This document shows, one piece after another, positions 45,531 through 57,700 of a stretch of DNA of 64,000 nt. This DNA comes from Nicotiana tabacum (Eukaryota; Streptophyta; Magnoliopsida; Solanales; Solanaceae). A model generated the notes under the pieces. The model made no database searches. It saw only the letters and a program-made list of their open reading frames with translations, and had not been told where the DNA came from. The stretch covers positions 25,474,609 through 25,538,608 of the forward strand of contig NC_134100.1 in the NCBI RefSeq assembly GCF_000715075.1, written 5' to 3'. A program made the position numbers and the translations under genes. The stretch's first letter is position 1; the number at the start of each line of letters is the position of its first letter.

Positions 45531-46145
45531 GTCCCTTTTCACACGAATATTGCTCTGTTTCTAGTACTATTTATTTGCTTTTCGATCAGGCTAAGCTCTA
45601 CCCTCCATTTCACAATACTGAGCCCTGTCTTATTAACATCATGTTATTGCATATCATGGACTGAAATATCGCCAATCTATCCAAAGGCGTCATAGTCTAA
45701 AAGGCATCATCCTCATAGCAGGAAGACACCATGCCATAGCATGAGGATCCCTCAAATTTGCATATCATTATTCAAAGGCGTCATGGTTTGGAGGCACCAT
45801 TTGTCATGGACCGAGAACGTCATTTCATGGCTGCGAATCCCTCACTAAACACTTCATGGCCCAGGACATCATGGTCTAAGTACGCCATCCCTAACCGTCC
45901 GAGGATAACTTTCATAGTCCAATGGGAACCTGCATCATGTTTAAATTTTATGCACAATATATGCTTGTAGTATTCTTATTTTCAGGTAACCCAGCAAGCA
46001 AAGTCTATCCCAGCTGGAGCGATCCCGCTCATGTTCCCTCAACTATATCAAACCTGATCTCCCCCATAAACCGTTCATCCGCCCATCCCTAGATGTTGCG
46101 TCCGTTTTTGTGATGATTTCACCGGTATATTTTGCCGACGAATCT
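45531..46145 (+). other. Remainder of the A 3' UTR
   Basis: Non-coding, with degenerate repeats of GGCGTCATGG and CATGGTCTAAG between 45660 and 45910. Confidence 0.5.
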
Positions 46146-46215
46146 GAAACTACATACAGCCTGATTCCTATAAAACTAGGGATATGTAGGCAGCTCAGAA
46201 GCCAGGGTCCGGCCT
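46146..46215 (+). promoter_or_regulatory. Structured RNA module, A copy next to the polypurine tract
   Basis: P1 CTACAT/ATGTAG (compensated form), inner hairpin CCTA/TAGG, third hairpin GCTC/GGGT (two wobbles), pseudoknot GCC/GGC. It ends 95 nt before the 3' LTR. Confidence 0.72.
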
Positions 46216-46290
46216 AAATCTCCCAAACCATCTCGCTCGATCAAAAATTGGCCATCATATCTTTACTCGACAACTCTTTCATCCTTTCCG

Positions 46291-46309
46291 AGTAAAGAGA
46301 GGCAACTGA
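46291..46309 (+). other. Polypurine tract of element A
   Basis: AGTAAAGAGAGGCAACTGA directly precedes TGATACCC. Confidence 0.75.
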
Positions 46310-48437
46310 TGATACCCAATTTTTCCCAAAAATATTTTGAAATTGCATATATACATTCAAATCATGCATTAATAGCAATTGGTATTTTTTCATAATTTTC
46401 CTACATTTTATTAATTTGTCCAGTATTTTGTTTCCAATAAATAATTAAAAAATTGCATCACAAATGATTTTAAAAAGCATTTTTTGATTTAATTATGGTC
46501 CTACTAAGGCCAAATTATTCCATAAATAGCCAATTTGGCACCTTTTGGTTATAATTGCAATAACGTTGCAATTATAGCCTATGCATATAATTTTATGCTA
46601 TTTTTCACCAGAAATTAGTCATTTGTATTTTTAAATACTATATAATCATTTAAAACCATTTTCTATGCATGAAATTCATTTTTATAATAATTAGCTATTT
46701 TATAAATTATTGTAACTAATTTGAATTGGGCATTTAACAAATAGCCTATTCTATTTCAATTTTAGCGTAATTAGACCACCCCAAGCACCTAATCATACTC
46801 AGCCCAATACCCCATGCCCAATTCCTAAATCTACCCAACCCAATCTGATTAAATCTTGGTCGTTGATCAATTTTGATCAACGGCCCAGATTCGTTCTTAC
46901 CTAATTTAACCTAACCGACTTACCCCCCAAACCCGCAGTCTCTCATCCTTACCCGCCGTCACTCCTCTCATTCTCTCTCAAGCTCCCTCTGCCCTAACTA
47001 TGGCTTCCACCCGTCGTTGCTTGCTCGCTGTTGATTATGGTGGTTCACCACCACTCCTAGCCCTAATGGCCCCTCCCAATGACCAGACCTCTTACTATCC
47101 TGAGGTCCTCAAGGGACCAGTGGCCGTTCACTCACCCCTGGGCTTGTCCTCACCATTCTCAGGCCACCATGGCTCGATTGAGTAAGATCTTTTTATTTTC
47201 CGGCTAAACCTATGGGTTTCTAAGCCAGTCTCTCTATTTCTGGGTTATTTTTCTAGAAAACTCTAATCTCTTCTCCTGTACCTCTTAGATCTGAGGTTTT
47301 TCTAAACTATTTTTGTTTGTTTTATGAAAAACCTTTCGATTTCTTAAAACGTCGCTTTATTTTCCCATTAGGGTCTCTGGAACTTTTCTTCAAAACATAT
47401 CTCTGGTCTTTTAATGTTGTTCTCTGATTCTCATATGTTTAAACGACTTTCTATTAAAATTGCTTTTTAATCACATTTTGTTATGTTAAAACCCTAGTTT
47501 TAACACTATGTTATAATCATGAGTTTGTCTTTGCTGATTTGTTCATTCGATTCGTCTGAATATCTGTTTCTCATGAATATATTTCATAGAAATTTATATT
47601 AATTTCCCTTAATCAGTACTACTTTTTTTGAATCCCTGATTTTCTGTGATTGATACCCTTTACTGATTTCATGTGATGATATACTGTGTTGATTTCCGAC
47701 TTCTAAATTATCTTCTTACCTTATTATGTGGTTGCTACATTATTTACTGATTCTTAATATTGTTTCTTTAATTAGGACTTTCTGAACCTAGCCCTAATTA
47801 CATGTTCTATACTTGCACTGTTTGAAGTCTTTCCTTATTTGTTATACTCCAGCTATGTATGATTTCTTTCCTTACTTGTCACCTGCTCTTTACCGTTTGA
47901 ACTAATTCCCTTAATTAAGGGAAGACTTGGACTGATTTTACTCTGAGTTCTATAATTACTGAATAATTTTGATTTTTACCTTATTTACCTAGCTTTCAAA
48001 CTACTATATATATTACTCTCTTCTACAGTCTTACAGACACACGAACTCACATTAGTTCACATCTCTCATACACTCAAAAGCTCTTATGCTTTCTTGTATT
48101 ACTTACTATTGTAACTAAATTAGCCGGCTGCAAGCCAAGACTAATTATTATACTCTCTTGTTCTCCACCTTGTGTTTACTCTCTTTACTAGTATATTTTG
48201 ATTTTAAATTCAAGCTCTCAAACCAATGTGTTTCCTAGTGCTTTAATTTATCATATTCCTAATCTGTTTCTATCTATTGTTTTGCTGATCAACATGTAAT
48301 TGACCTATTGTTCCACCTAGCTTGTTAGTTATGTCCTACCCCTTTCTAGGATCAGCATGTCTTATGAACTTGTATTCTGTCTAAATTTGACTCTACCCTG
48401 TTCTTTAATGTTGGTTTACTTGCTATTTAGTCTCTAG
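46310..48437 (+). repeat. 3' LTR of element A, left part
   Basis: Copy of 11563-13704, interrupted at 48437 (TCTAG) by element D. The rest of this LTR should follow D outside the window. Confidence 0.9.
47000..47185 (+). CDS. Small ORF embedded in the A LTR
   Basis: 61 codons, MASTRRCLLAVDYGGSPP..., preceded by a pyrimidine-rich leader and an ATG with A at -3. The ORF ends at GAGTAAGATC, which also looks like a splice donor (GA|GTAAGA). No domain is recognised. It may be a captured gene start or a chance ORF, and the 5' LTR copy is frameshifted. Confidence 0.25.
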   Translation: MASTRRCLLAVDYGGSPPLLALMAPPNDQTSYYPEVLKGPVAVHSPLGLSSPFSGHHGSIE

Positions 48438-50911
48438 TGTCACACCCCTTTTCTAACCCTCAAAATAATAATAATATGTGTATGGGCCAAAGAGTTTTTT
48501 CAATTAAAGTGACAAAATTTGAATAGGGATTATTTTATTGTTCAGAGTCGCCACTTAGAATTGATTTTTTCGGTATTCCAAGTCACCATTTATTTGGATC
48601 CCTGGTCAAAGGAAGGTTTGACTCTATTTTAATCGGTCCGCAAAAATAAAGTTCGGGTAAGGAATTCTGTTGATCGGGGAGAAGGTATAAGGCATTCCCC
48701 GAGTCCCGTGGTTCTAGCACGGACGCTTTATTGACTTAAACCTGACTTGAATTAATTTTGGACAAACTGTGATTTATATTATTTTCATGTTTTACCTATC
48801 CTCTTTTATCTCTTGATTATTAGAAAAAATTAAAGAATATTTTTGAATAATTAGATGTCATAACCACACTACGCAAGCAAATGTGTGATCGACGAAATTT
48901 ATTATTTAGTCATAACGGCGCTACGCAAGCGAATCCGCAGTCATGACAGACGATTGTTAGCACGTTATTTACTTTTGAAAAATTGCTGCAATTGTGTTGG
49001 AGGAAACATTAACCCTCTTTTTTCAGAAAATTTATTAAATGTCACTACCACGCTACGCAAACGAATCCGTGATTATGACAAAAGATTTATAAATTAATTA
49101 AAACTATTGAATATGATATGAAATTGATGAATTAACTTCTTAAAAGTTAAGCGTCACGCTACACAAGTGAGTCCGTGAAGTTAAAGCGCACCTACTATTT
49201 GCCTAATGTTTAAATTAATTAAAGGGAAACTAGTTAATTAAAATAGTAGAAAAATCTGATATTATTATTATTATTTCGAGCTTTATAGTTGGGAAAAATT
49301 ATGCAAATAAATGTTGGACCAACTTTATCTATTTTAAAAGAAATGAGCTGACTTCTTGTTAAACAAAAATGGGCCAGCTTGTATGAAGCTTTTGGGCTGC
49401 TGGAATTTATTATTAAAATGGGCCAAAAAATAAATTTCAATTGGCCCAATGCTATATAGAAGAAAAGGGGTATTTTTGTTGTTTAAAGGTAAATGGGCCA
49501 ACTTTTATCTTTGATTCAATAAGGCCCAAAGTTGATACAATCTTAGCTCTTTACTTAGTTTGAGTTCATGACCATTAACTACATAGTCACAATTGTATAA
49601 ACGCCCACTTTATAAAAATAGCCATTTTTGCAAATCTGGCAAAATGGCAAGATTCACAAAGATATTATCACAGCATTCCTACAAGCTTTGTTGGCAGTGA
49701 AATTTCAGCAACTAAAACGAACTCATGCTATGTGTTATACACTTAAAGTCATTCATGGCATACTTAGCATTGTTACTCGAATATAATAGCTTGAAAACAT
49801 GCTTAAAAAAATCCATAAACGACTTACATATCACATTCAAAAACTTACAACTCAATATTCAAGTATTATGAAGGACTATATTCACATTATCACATGCTTG
49901 ATACATAACAATAACATACAAGCTCTTTTGTTGTCAAACTATTCATCACATCAAACACATTTAAATGGTGCAGCATGTTCAAGTTGTTCCCATTGCTGAA
50001 AATACGTACATTACGAGTCTTAAAGGATTACCTGGTAGCAAAAGAATAAACAGTAGTTCAGCAACTAAAGCAGCATAAAAACAGCAGCAAAACCAGCAGC
50101 AAAACCAGCAGCAAATCCGTGTTAAAACAACCCGAAAACTTAGAGAGGGAACCCAGAAACGAACTCTAAAGAGGACTTATACTTTTTAAAAGTTTGCACT
50201 CTAAGATTCACTCCCAAAGCTCACCATTTCAGCTTACTTTTCATGTGTTCAACTGCTGAATTTTATTTTTTGGTGACAAAGCAATTATAAAAAATGCCCC
50301 CCTGGAAGTGTGATAGAGTCCTCCCTATATATCAAAACAACCAGCTATTTCAAAAAATTAAAAATCAATCTTTTTGACAGATTTTCTACAAAATCTGATC
50401 TTAAATTCAAAATGCCAGACTTTTTGGTTCAAATCTTGTCAAGTATTTCAAACAAATCTGCTCTCCACTATTCAAAGACAGACTTTTATTCAAACACTGT
50501 CCAAAGATCTACATTTTCTTACCAAAAAATTTGACTTTTGAGTGTTGTACTCAAAGAGTCTTCAGCAGCAAATAAACAACCCAACAAGTACCATATACTC
50601 TTAAGTATTTTTCACTACCTCACTTTTATCGATACAAAACTATTTTACTACTTCAACAAGTGCAAAAACAGAAAATTTAACATTTCAAACTTCAAAAACT
50701 AATGCTAAAATAATTAATAATAGACAAAATAAAATCTGAAAAATAAAAATAAAAATAAAAAATCAGCCATGAAAAAGAATAGGATTTTACCATTTTACAA
50801 TTCAAGTGGCCGAAAAAATGGTGGTATGCCAAACGAGGGTGTTCGGGGAGGTCGCCGGAATTTAGCTGGATTTTGGTCGCCGGATTTTCAGGGTGAAATT
50901 GGCATCAATAG

Positions 50912-51148
50912 CTAGGTCTTGAGAAGCTCTATCCATTGATGTAAGTATTGTGGGGTGGTAGTGGTTGGAGTTTCAATAATTTGGGGAAAAACGTGACGGG
51001 AAAGTTTCCTAGATCTAAGATTCAAGGAGTTTGAGGGATTTTTGAAGGATTTGGTTTGGAGATATGGAAAGAGGAAGTTGTGGAGATTATATGGTGTGAA
51101 TTTGGAGGTGTTTGGAAGTGGTCCGCCGGCGGCGGCAATTTCTGGCAT
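50912..51148 (-). CDS. ORF within the D LTR, uncharacterised
   Basis: 78 codons on the sense strand of D, MPEIAAAGGPLP..., Ser/Thr/Pro-rich, no domain. It could be a captured gene start or chance. Only one LTR of D is available, so conservation cannot be judged. Confidence 0.2.
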   Translation of the reverse strand: MPEIAAAGGPLPNTSKFTPYNLHNFLFPYLQTKSFKNPSNSLNLRSRKLSRHVFPQIIETPTTTTPQYLHQWIELLKT

Positions 51149-51180
51149 GCGGCGGTGGGGCGGCGACAGCGGCTTGGGGG

Positions 51181-51250
51181 GAGAGAGAAGAGAGAGTGAT
51201 GAGAGGGAAAGAAGAGAGAGTGATGAGAGGGAAAGAAGAGAGAGAGGAAA
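51181..51250. repeat. Purine-rich tandem repeat
   Basis: About 2.5 units of 26 bp around GAGAGAGTGATGAGAGGGAA. No function visible. Confidence 0.7.
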
Positions 51251-51372
51251 TAATGGTGAAATGGGGCAAATTATTGGGGATTTTAGGCTTTAAATACCTA
51301 GGATGAAGATCAAACTAGGACCGTTGGATTAAATCAAGAAGGGTGGATGAGATTGAATCTTGTCACTTAACC

Positions 51373-51409
51373 AAAACGACGTAGTTTCAAGACAAAACTA
51401 CGTCGTTTT
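51373..51409. repeat. Perfect 15-bp inverted repeat in the D LTR
   Basis: AAAACGACGTAGTTT (51373-51387) and its exact complement (51395-51409), loop CAAGACA. It may be a protein-binding or cruciform site in the LTR promoter region. Confidence 0.8.
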
Positions 51410-51635
51410 AAGCTCTTCTTGGCAGCCCCCTTTTGGACCGGGTTTGGGCTCTTTGGGCTCAAATTTTGGGCCAATTTTGGCACAATTTTAATTAAATTAC
51501 ACTAGCCCAAACCCTACCCCATTTATCAAACCATTACTCAACTCTTAAAACCTATACATACACAAATAAGAACAAACACACACACACCCATATACATATT
51601 ATATATATATATAAGGCAAAAATTAGGCATTTACA

Positions 51636-51650
51636 GCTTCCCCTCTTTGC
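51636..51650 (-). other. Polypurine tract of element D
   Basis: On the minus strand GCAAAGAGGGGAAGC is followed by TGTAAATGCC; nearly the same as in B. Confidence 0.8.
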
Positions 51651-51746
51651 TCGAGAACATGAAGAGTTTTCGTGCAAAGACAAATAAATGCCATGGATAA
51701 TTTTTTGCTCACATTCACTCTAGTGGAAGCATTTTGAAAAAGGTGG

Positions 51747-51814
51747 TGACCGAACCTTGCTTCTGAGGTTGCCTACATATCCTTGGCTATAAAAGAATCA
51801 GGTCAGTGTAGTTA
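51747..51814 (-). promoter_or_regulatory. Structured RNA module, D copy next to the polypurine tract
   Basis: On the minus strand P1 CTACA/TGTAG, inner hairpin TCTTT/AAGGA (one G-U), third hairpin AACCT/AGGTT, pseudoknot TGACC/GGTCA. It ends about 112 nt before the LTR. Confidence 0.72.
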
Positions 51815-52529
51815 TGGGAAAATTTGGTAGGTGGGACTACCAGACACTGGAGTTAAGACTTCTGTTGCTGTTGCTGTTACTCTTACCGTTACTGCTTCTT
51901 ACATCAAAAGAAAAAGAGAAGAGCACTACATTTGTCTGCAAACTAAGAGTACAAAAATTCCTATCCACGTGTCTTCTAGAGTCAAATCTTGATTCTTGAC
52001 CTGCTCGCTTGTGTTGACCTTAGATTGGATCTTAATTCTTTTGAAGAAAAGATTATGACTCAATCTCGATGGCTTGCTTTCTGGATCAGAATTTGAGAAG
52101 ATGAATCTTGAGAAGCTGGGCTGCTGACACATTATCAAAGCTAAACTCCGACTATCTTGTGATCGAATGATTTCTTTATTCTGATGAGAAACTGAAACTG
52201 CAAGCTTTAATCGTCAGTTGTGCTATACGACAGAGCCTGCAAAGCCATCAAAGACAAACAACAACGAACAAAATTTTTCTACCCCAGTCTGGCACTAGGA
52301 AAATTCTGTGAGTTATTAGAGAAATCTGTAAATTATCTAATTTATTGAAAAGGCAGATAGAAACAATAGTATAAACTAGCTGAAAGAGATAAAATTTGGT
52401 AACGAAGGATAGTTTAACCAGGGATCGGTACCTTGTGCAACTGAAAGGAAATGTAATCATAGGCTGGTACCCTCTCTTACTGAAAGGAAATAGAATCGGC
52501 TATTAGCACCATGTATTATCGATAAAGTG
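51815..52529 (-). other. D 3' UTR between RNA module and array
   Basis: Non-coding; CTGAAAGGAAAT occurs twice near 52439-52492. Short ORFs only. Confidence 0.5.
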
Positions 52530-53190
52530 TTGAATCCCTCTAGGCAAAACGGTTCGATCTGAGTTAAACTGTATTTAAACAACCTGAGCGAGGATTACTT
52601 CTACCCGGAACTACGAACTAGATCCCCCTAGGCGAAACAGTTCTACCTGGGTTAAGCTACATAAACTACCCTGAGCGAAGAGTACTTCTACCCGGAAACT
52701 ATGAGCTAGATCCCCTAGGCGAAACGGTTCTACCTGGGTTAAGCTACGTAAAACACCCTGAGCGAAGAGTACTTCTACCCGAAAACTATGAGCTAGATCC
52801 CCCTTGGCAAAACGGTTCTACCTGGGTTAAGCTACGTAAAGCACCCTGAGCGAAGAGTACTTCTACCCGGAAACTATGAGCTGAATCCCCCTAGGAGAAA
52901 TGGTTCTACCTGGGTTAAGCTACGTAAAACACCCTGAGCGAAGAGTACTTCTACCCGGAAACTATGAGCTGAATCCCCATAGGAGAAATGGTTCTACCTG
53001 GGTTAAGCTACGTAAAACACCCTGAGTCAAGAGTACTTCTACCTGGAAACTATGAGCTGGATCCCCCTAGGCGAAATGGTTCTACCTGAGTTAAGCTTCA
53101 GAAAACACCCTGAGTGAAGAGTACTTCTACCCGGAAACTATGAGCTGGATCCCCCTAGGGGAAAAGGTTCTACCTGAGTTAAGCTTCAAA
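52530..53190. repeat. 88-bp tandem array in the D 3' UTR, about 7.5 units
   Basis: Units of 87-89 bp, each with GGTTCTACCTGGGTTAAGCT and GAGTACTTCTACCCGGAA. Third unrelated array at the same relative position as those of A and B. Confidence 0.92.
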
Positions 53191-54486
53191 AATAGGAGGT
53201 GTGAACAATAGTGATGTATGCTGAAAATAAAAAAAAATGGAGATTTTAAGGATCTTACGTTTGGTGACATTCGTTCACTTAGGACCGACATTCTGCACTA
53301 CTTTGTTCCTGCTTTAAACAAAGAAAAACTTGTGAGTTTTTAAAGCGGTGGTTGGTTTGTGGCCTTGATGCCCTGAGTAGCTTGATTCACGACCACTGCT
53401 GTCGAAGAACCGATTCTGTCAGCGTGGTACCAAGATGTTATGCCGCTCTGTATCATTTTCTAGAGACCTTGGCTTCACAATATTGCCCCCAACTGTTTCA
53501 TACCTAGATGTCCATGGTACCGCTACCCTTGTCTCTAAGGCAATGCATTTTTCTCTAAAATCAAACTTAGTTGTCTTACCCCATTATCAATTTGTGTCCG
53601 TAGTGCTCATCAACCTTTCTCATAAAGCAGGTCTTGCTTAGACAACCTTTTCAGCTCTTTTTTAGACACTTTGTTTGTCTTATCGAATGAGATCAGAGAT
53701 GGATTCGTGCCTTCGTCAATGCCATATATGCCCCAAATTGTGCTCGACATTACGGGGAAGCTGTAGCTAGTTTTGCAGCCCTTTCTTTGCTTCGATTTTG
53801 ATGCAGGATTAGACCGAAGGGAACTCAAATAAAAATTATGGGTAAAAATAGAATAATAATTGGAAGCGAAAAAGAACTGTGCTTAAACAAAAGGTGTCCC
53901 TTTCGGGAAAAGGAATAGAGAGACTTATCTAGAGGTATGTGCCGACTTTAATGAATCATGACATGCATTTTGGACTGGATGCCTGATTTGTCTAAGCTGT
54001 CTAATTCTCAAAATCCGCCGCAAATGTTCATCTTGAATTTGTCTTGGTTGTGCTTATGTCGGAGAATCAAAGACCCTTATTCGGCTAGTAGCGCCCATTG
54101 CAGGTTTTCGCTAACTAACCTCTCTCATTTCTCTACTAACTATCATCTTATGGTGCCCATTTGGGTTTTCACCAATAAGACTCTCATTTCTCTGCTTACT
54201 ATCGCCTTATAGTGTCCGTACGAGTTTTCACTGATAAGACTCTCTCATTTCTTTTTTTTTTCCACTAAGATACTGTATGAGGGAGGTTATCCAATGCCTT
54301 TGGCATGGGGACTTCAATCATTCTTAAAAAATATCGATCAGAAGTTCTTGAAAGATAAAAAGGCGAAATGAACCTTGAACTGAATTACAACTTTTGGAAT
54401 CATTTTTACCGAAAAAACCGTGAAATAAAACAAACTTTTGCCCCAGTTTTGGAGTATTGGGAATATGGATTTTTTTGTTCTGATGG
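53191..54486 (-). other. D 3' UTR upstream of the array
   Basis: Non-coding. 54070-54255 holds three imperfect units around GGTTTTCACCAATAAGACTC, homologous to 20705-20885 in B. Confidence 0.5.
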
Positions 54487-54545
54487 GACCGAACCCAGGG
54501 TAAGGCTGCCTACGTATCCTTTCGGAATCAGGTCGGACATAGTTC
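54487..54545 (-). promoter_or_regulatory. Structured RNA module, D copy after pol
   Basis: On the minus strand P1 CTATGT/ACGTAG (one wobble), inner hairpin TCC-GAAA-GGA closed by a GNRA-type tetraloop, third hairpin AGCC/GGGT, pseudoknot GACC/GGTC. It begins 204 nt after the pol stop. Confidence 0.74.
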
Positions 54546-54748
54546 AATGACTCAGAGATTTGTTGTTGTTGTTTGTCTTTTTTTTTTACAAGTACACAAG
54601 TTCCAAGAAGTGAGAAACAAGGAAGACAAATATGGCTCAAAAGGATTAACAAAAAGGGTGACACCTATTTGGAATAGCTTGCAAATGATAGCCTTCGCCA
54701 CTTCAATCTGAGAAAATCAATGCGTGAAAATTCTACAATGGGTATATA

Positions 54749-57700
54749 TCAGACATAATATCTTTTGACTGCATCTGCATTAATAGTCATGTCTGGTACC
54801 CGTCCTTCTTCATCTACCAAGTGCAAGGCCCCTTTTGGTAACACTTTCTTGATGATGTAAGGTCCTTGCCAGTTCGGGGCAACTTTCCTTTAGCTTCTAT
54901 CTGGTGCGGAAGGATGCATTTCAAAATCAGCTGGCCTACCTCAAACTGCCTTGGGCGCACTTTCTTATTGTAAGCGTGTGCCATTCTTTGTTGGTATAAC
55001 TAGCCGAAACACACTGTTGCTAGCTGTTTTTCATCGATCAACATCAGTTGTTCTAATCGGGTCTTGACCCACTCAGTGTCTTCAATCTCTGATTCCACAA
55101 TAATTCAGAGAGAGGGAATTTTGACTTGAGCGGGTATTACAGCTTCAGTTCCGTATACAAGCAGATACGGAGTTGCGCCAACAGATGTGCGAACAGTCGT
55201 ACAGTATCCCAAAAGAGCAAAAGGAAACTTTTCATGCCATTGTCTGGAACCTTGAATCATCTTCCTAAGAATCTTCTTGATGTTCTTGTTTGCCGCTTTA
55301 ACTGCTCCATTGGCTTTTGGTCGGTACGGGGTAGAATGGCGATGCATGATTTTAAATTATTCGCATACCTCCTTCATCAAATGACTATTTAGATTGGCTG
55401 CATTGTCAGTGATAATGGTCTTTGGGATACCAAAGCGACAAATGATGTTGGAGTGAACAAAGTCTACCACTACTTTCTTGGTGACTGCTTTGAAAGTGAT
55501 GGATTCCACCCACTTGGTGAAGTAATCAATTGCAACCAAAATGAATCTATGCCCATTTGAACCCTTTGGCTCGATCGGCCCAATAACATCCATTCCCCAA
55601 GCAACGAAAGGCCAAGGAGATAACATGGGATGCAACTCCGAAGGAGGAGAGTGAATCAGGTCACCGTGAATCTGGCACTGGTGACATTTGCGAACAAATC
55701 TGAAGCAATCTCGCTCCATGGTAAGCCAGTAATACCCTGCCCGTAGAATCTTCTTCGCCAAAACATATCCATTAATGTGAGGTCCACATACCCCTGAATG
55801 CACTTCACTCATTATCCGCTCGGCTTCTGTAGCATCTATGCATCTCAACAAGTTTAAATCTAGGGTCCTCTTGTACAGAATTTCCCCATTCAGGAAGAAA
55901 CCACTGGCGAGTTGCCTTATAGTTCTTTTTTGATCTCTTTTGTCATGCTCTGGATATTCTCTTATTTTCAGGAATCGTTTTATGTCATGATACCATGATT
56001 CACCATCTGGTTCTGTCTCGATTGTATTACAGTAACTGTGTTGATTCCGAACTTGGATTTCTAGTGGATCAATATGAGTGTTGCCTGGATAAGGGAGAAT
56101 TGAGGCTAGAGTAGCTAATGCATCGACTAGCTCGTTGTGAAACCGGGGAATGTACCTGAACTCGATAGATTTGAATCTTTTGCTCAAGTCTCGCACACAT
56201 TGTCTGTACGGAATAAGTTTGATGTCTCGAGTCTCCCATTCACCTTGGGCTTGCCTGATAAGCAAGTCAGAATCTCCCATAACTAATAGTTCACGCACAT
56301 CCAGATCGATGACCATTTTCAAACCCATGATACAAGCTTCATATTCTGCCGTATTATTAGTACAGAAGAACCTAAGTCGGGCCGTCATAGGGTAATGGTG
56401 TCCAATAGGTGAGATGAGGATTGCCCTGATCCCAACTCCTTTGATATTGACAGCCCCATCAAAATACATTTTCCATACATGGTGATCGTCTGGAACCACT
56501 TCCTCTATCAAGTTGACCTCTTCGTCCGGGAAGTATGTGCTAAGTGGCATATACTCATTATCAACTGGATTCTCTACCAAATGATCTGCCAAAGCCTGTG
56601 CTTTCATCACAGTGCGAGTGACATAGACGATGTCAAACTCTGTGAGCAGGATTTGCCATTTTGCGAGCCTGCCAGTGGGCATTGGCTTTTGGAAGATGTA
56701 CTTTAAGGGATCCATTCTGGATATGAGGTAAGTAGTGTAGGCCAAAAGATAATGTCTCAACTTTTGAGCGACCCAAGTCAAGGCACAACATGTCCTTTCT
56801 AAATGGGTGTACTTAACCTCATAATCAGTGAACTTCTTGCTCAAATAATATATTGCCTGTTCCTTTCTACCTGTTGCATCATGTTGCCCCAGAACGCATC
56901 CAAAGGAATTATCCATCACTGATAGATATAAAAACAAAGGCCTACCAGGTTCAGGTGGGACCAGTACAGGGGGTTTTGACAGATAATCTTTGATCCTATC
57001 AAAAGCCTTTTGGCAATCGTCTGTCCATCTGACAGCGGCATCCTTTTTCAGCAACTTAAAGATGGGTTCGCACGTGGTTGTGAGCTGAGCAATGAACCTA
57101 CTAATGTAGTTCAACCTACTCATGACCTCTTTTTTGTTCTTCGGGGGGTGGCAGATCTCAAATGAACTTTATCTTAGATGGATCCAATTTGATGCCTCTC
57201 CGGCTGACTATAAAACCGAGGAGTTTCCCAGATGGGACCCCAAATGCACACTTGGCTGGATTAAGCTTAAGGTCATACCTACGAAGCCGTTCGAAGAACT
57301 TTTTCAAATCACACACGTGATCAGCTTGTGTCTTTGATTTTATGATGACATCGTCGACATATACTTTAATCTCTTTGTGCATTATGTCATGAAAAATGGT
57401 GGTCATGGCCCTCATGTAAGTTTCCCCTACATTCTTTAAACCGAATGGCATGACCCTGTAACAATAAGTACCTCATGGCGTGGTGAAAGAGGTCTTTTCT
57501 GCATCATCCTCATCCATTAGAATTTGGTGGTACCCAGCATAGCAATCCACAAATGATTGGATCTCATGCTTTGCGCAATTATGTACAAGAATGTGGATGT
57601 TTGGAAAAGGAAAATTATCCTTTGGACTTGCTTTGTTCAGGTCCCTATAGTCGACACAAACTCTGGTTTTTCCATCCTTCTTTAGCACGGGCACAACATT

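Larger units (their letters stand above)
11563..48437 (+). mobile_element. Element A: giant Tat/Ogre-like gypsy element, host of two insertions
   Basis: The left terminus TGATACCCAATTTTTCCC (11563) recurs at 46310 after a polypurine tract, defining the two LTRs. The 5' LTR (about 4.3 kb) is split by element B; the 3' LTR is cut at 48437 by element D and continues outside the window. The internal region runs 35883-46309 with a tRNA-Arg primer site, gag-pro, intron, pol, a tandem array and two copies of the structured RNA module. There is no recognisable ORF1. LTR starts differ at roughly 4-5% of sites by eye, more than B, as expected for the older host. Coding parts carry many stops, so A is dead. 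Confidence 0.9.
48438..51635 (-). repeat. 3' LTR of element D
   Basis: 3198 bp, TGTCAC...TTTACA. It contains four spaced copies of a CGCTACGCAAGCGAATCCG motif (48868-49180), a 15-bp inverted repeat (51373-51409) and a purine-rich tandem repeat (51181-51250). Confidence 0.85.
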
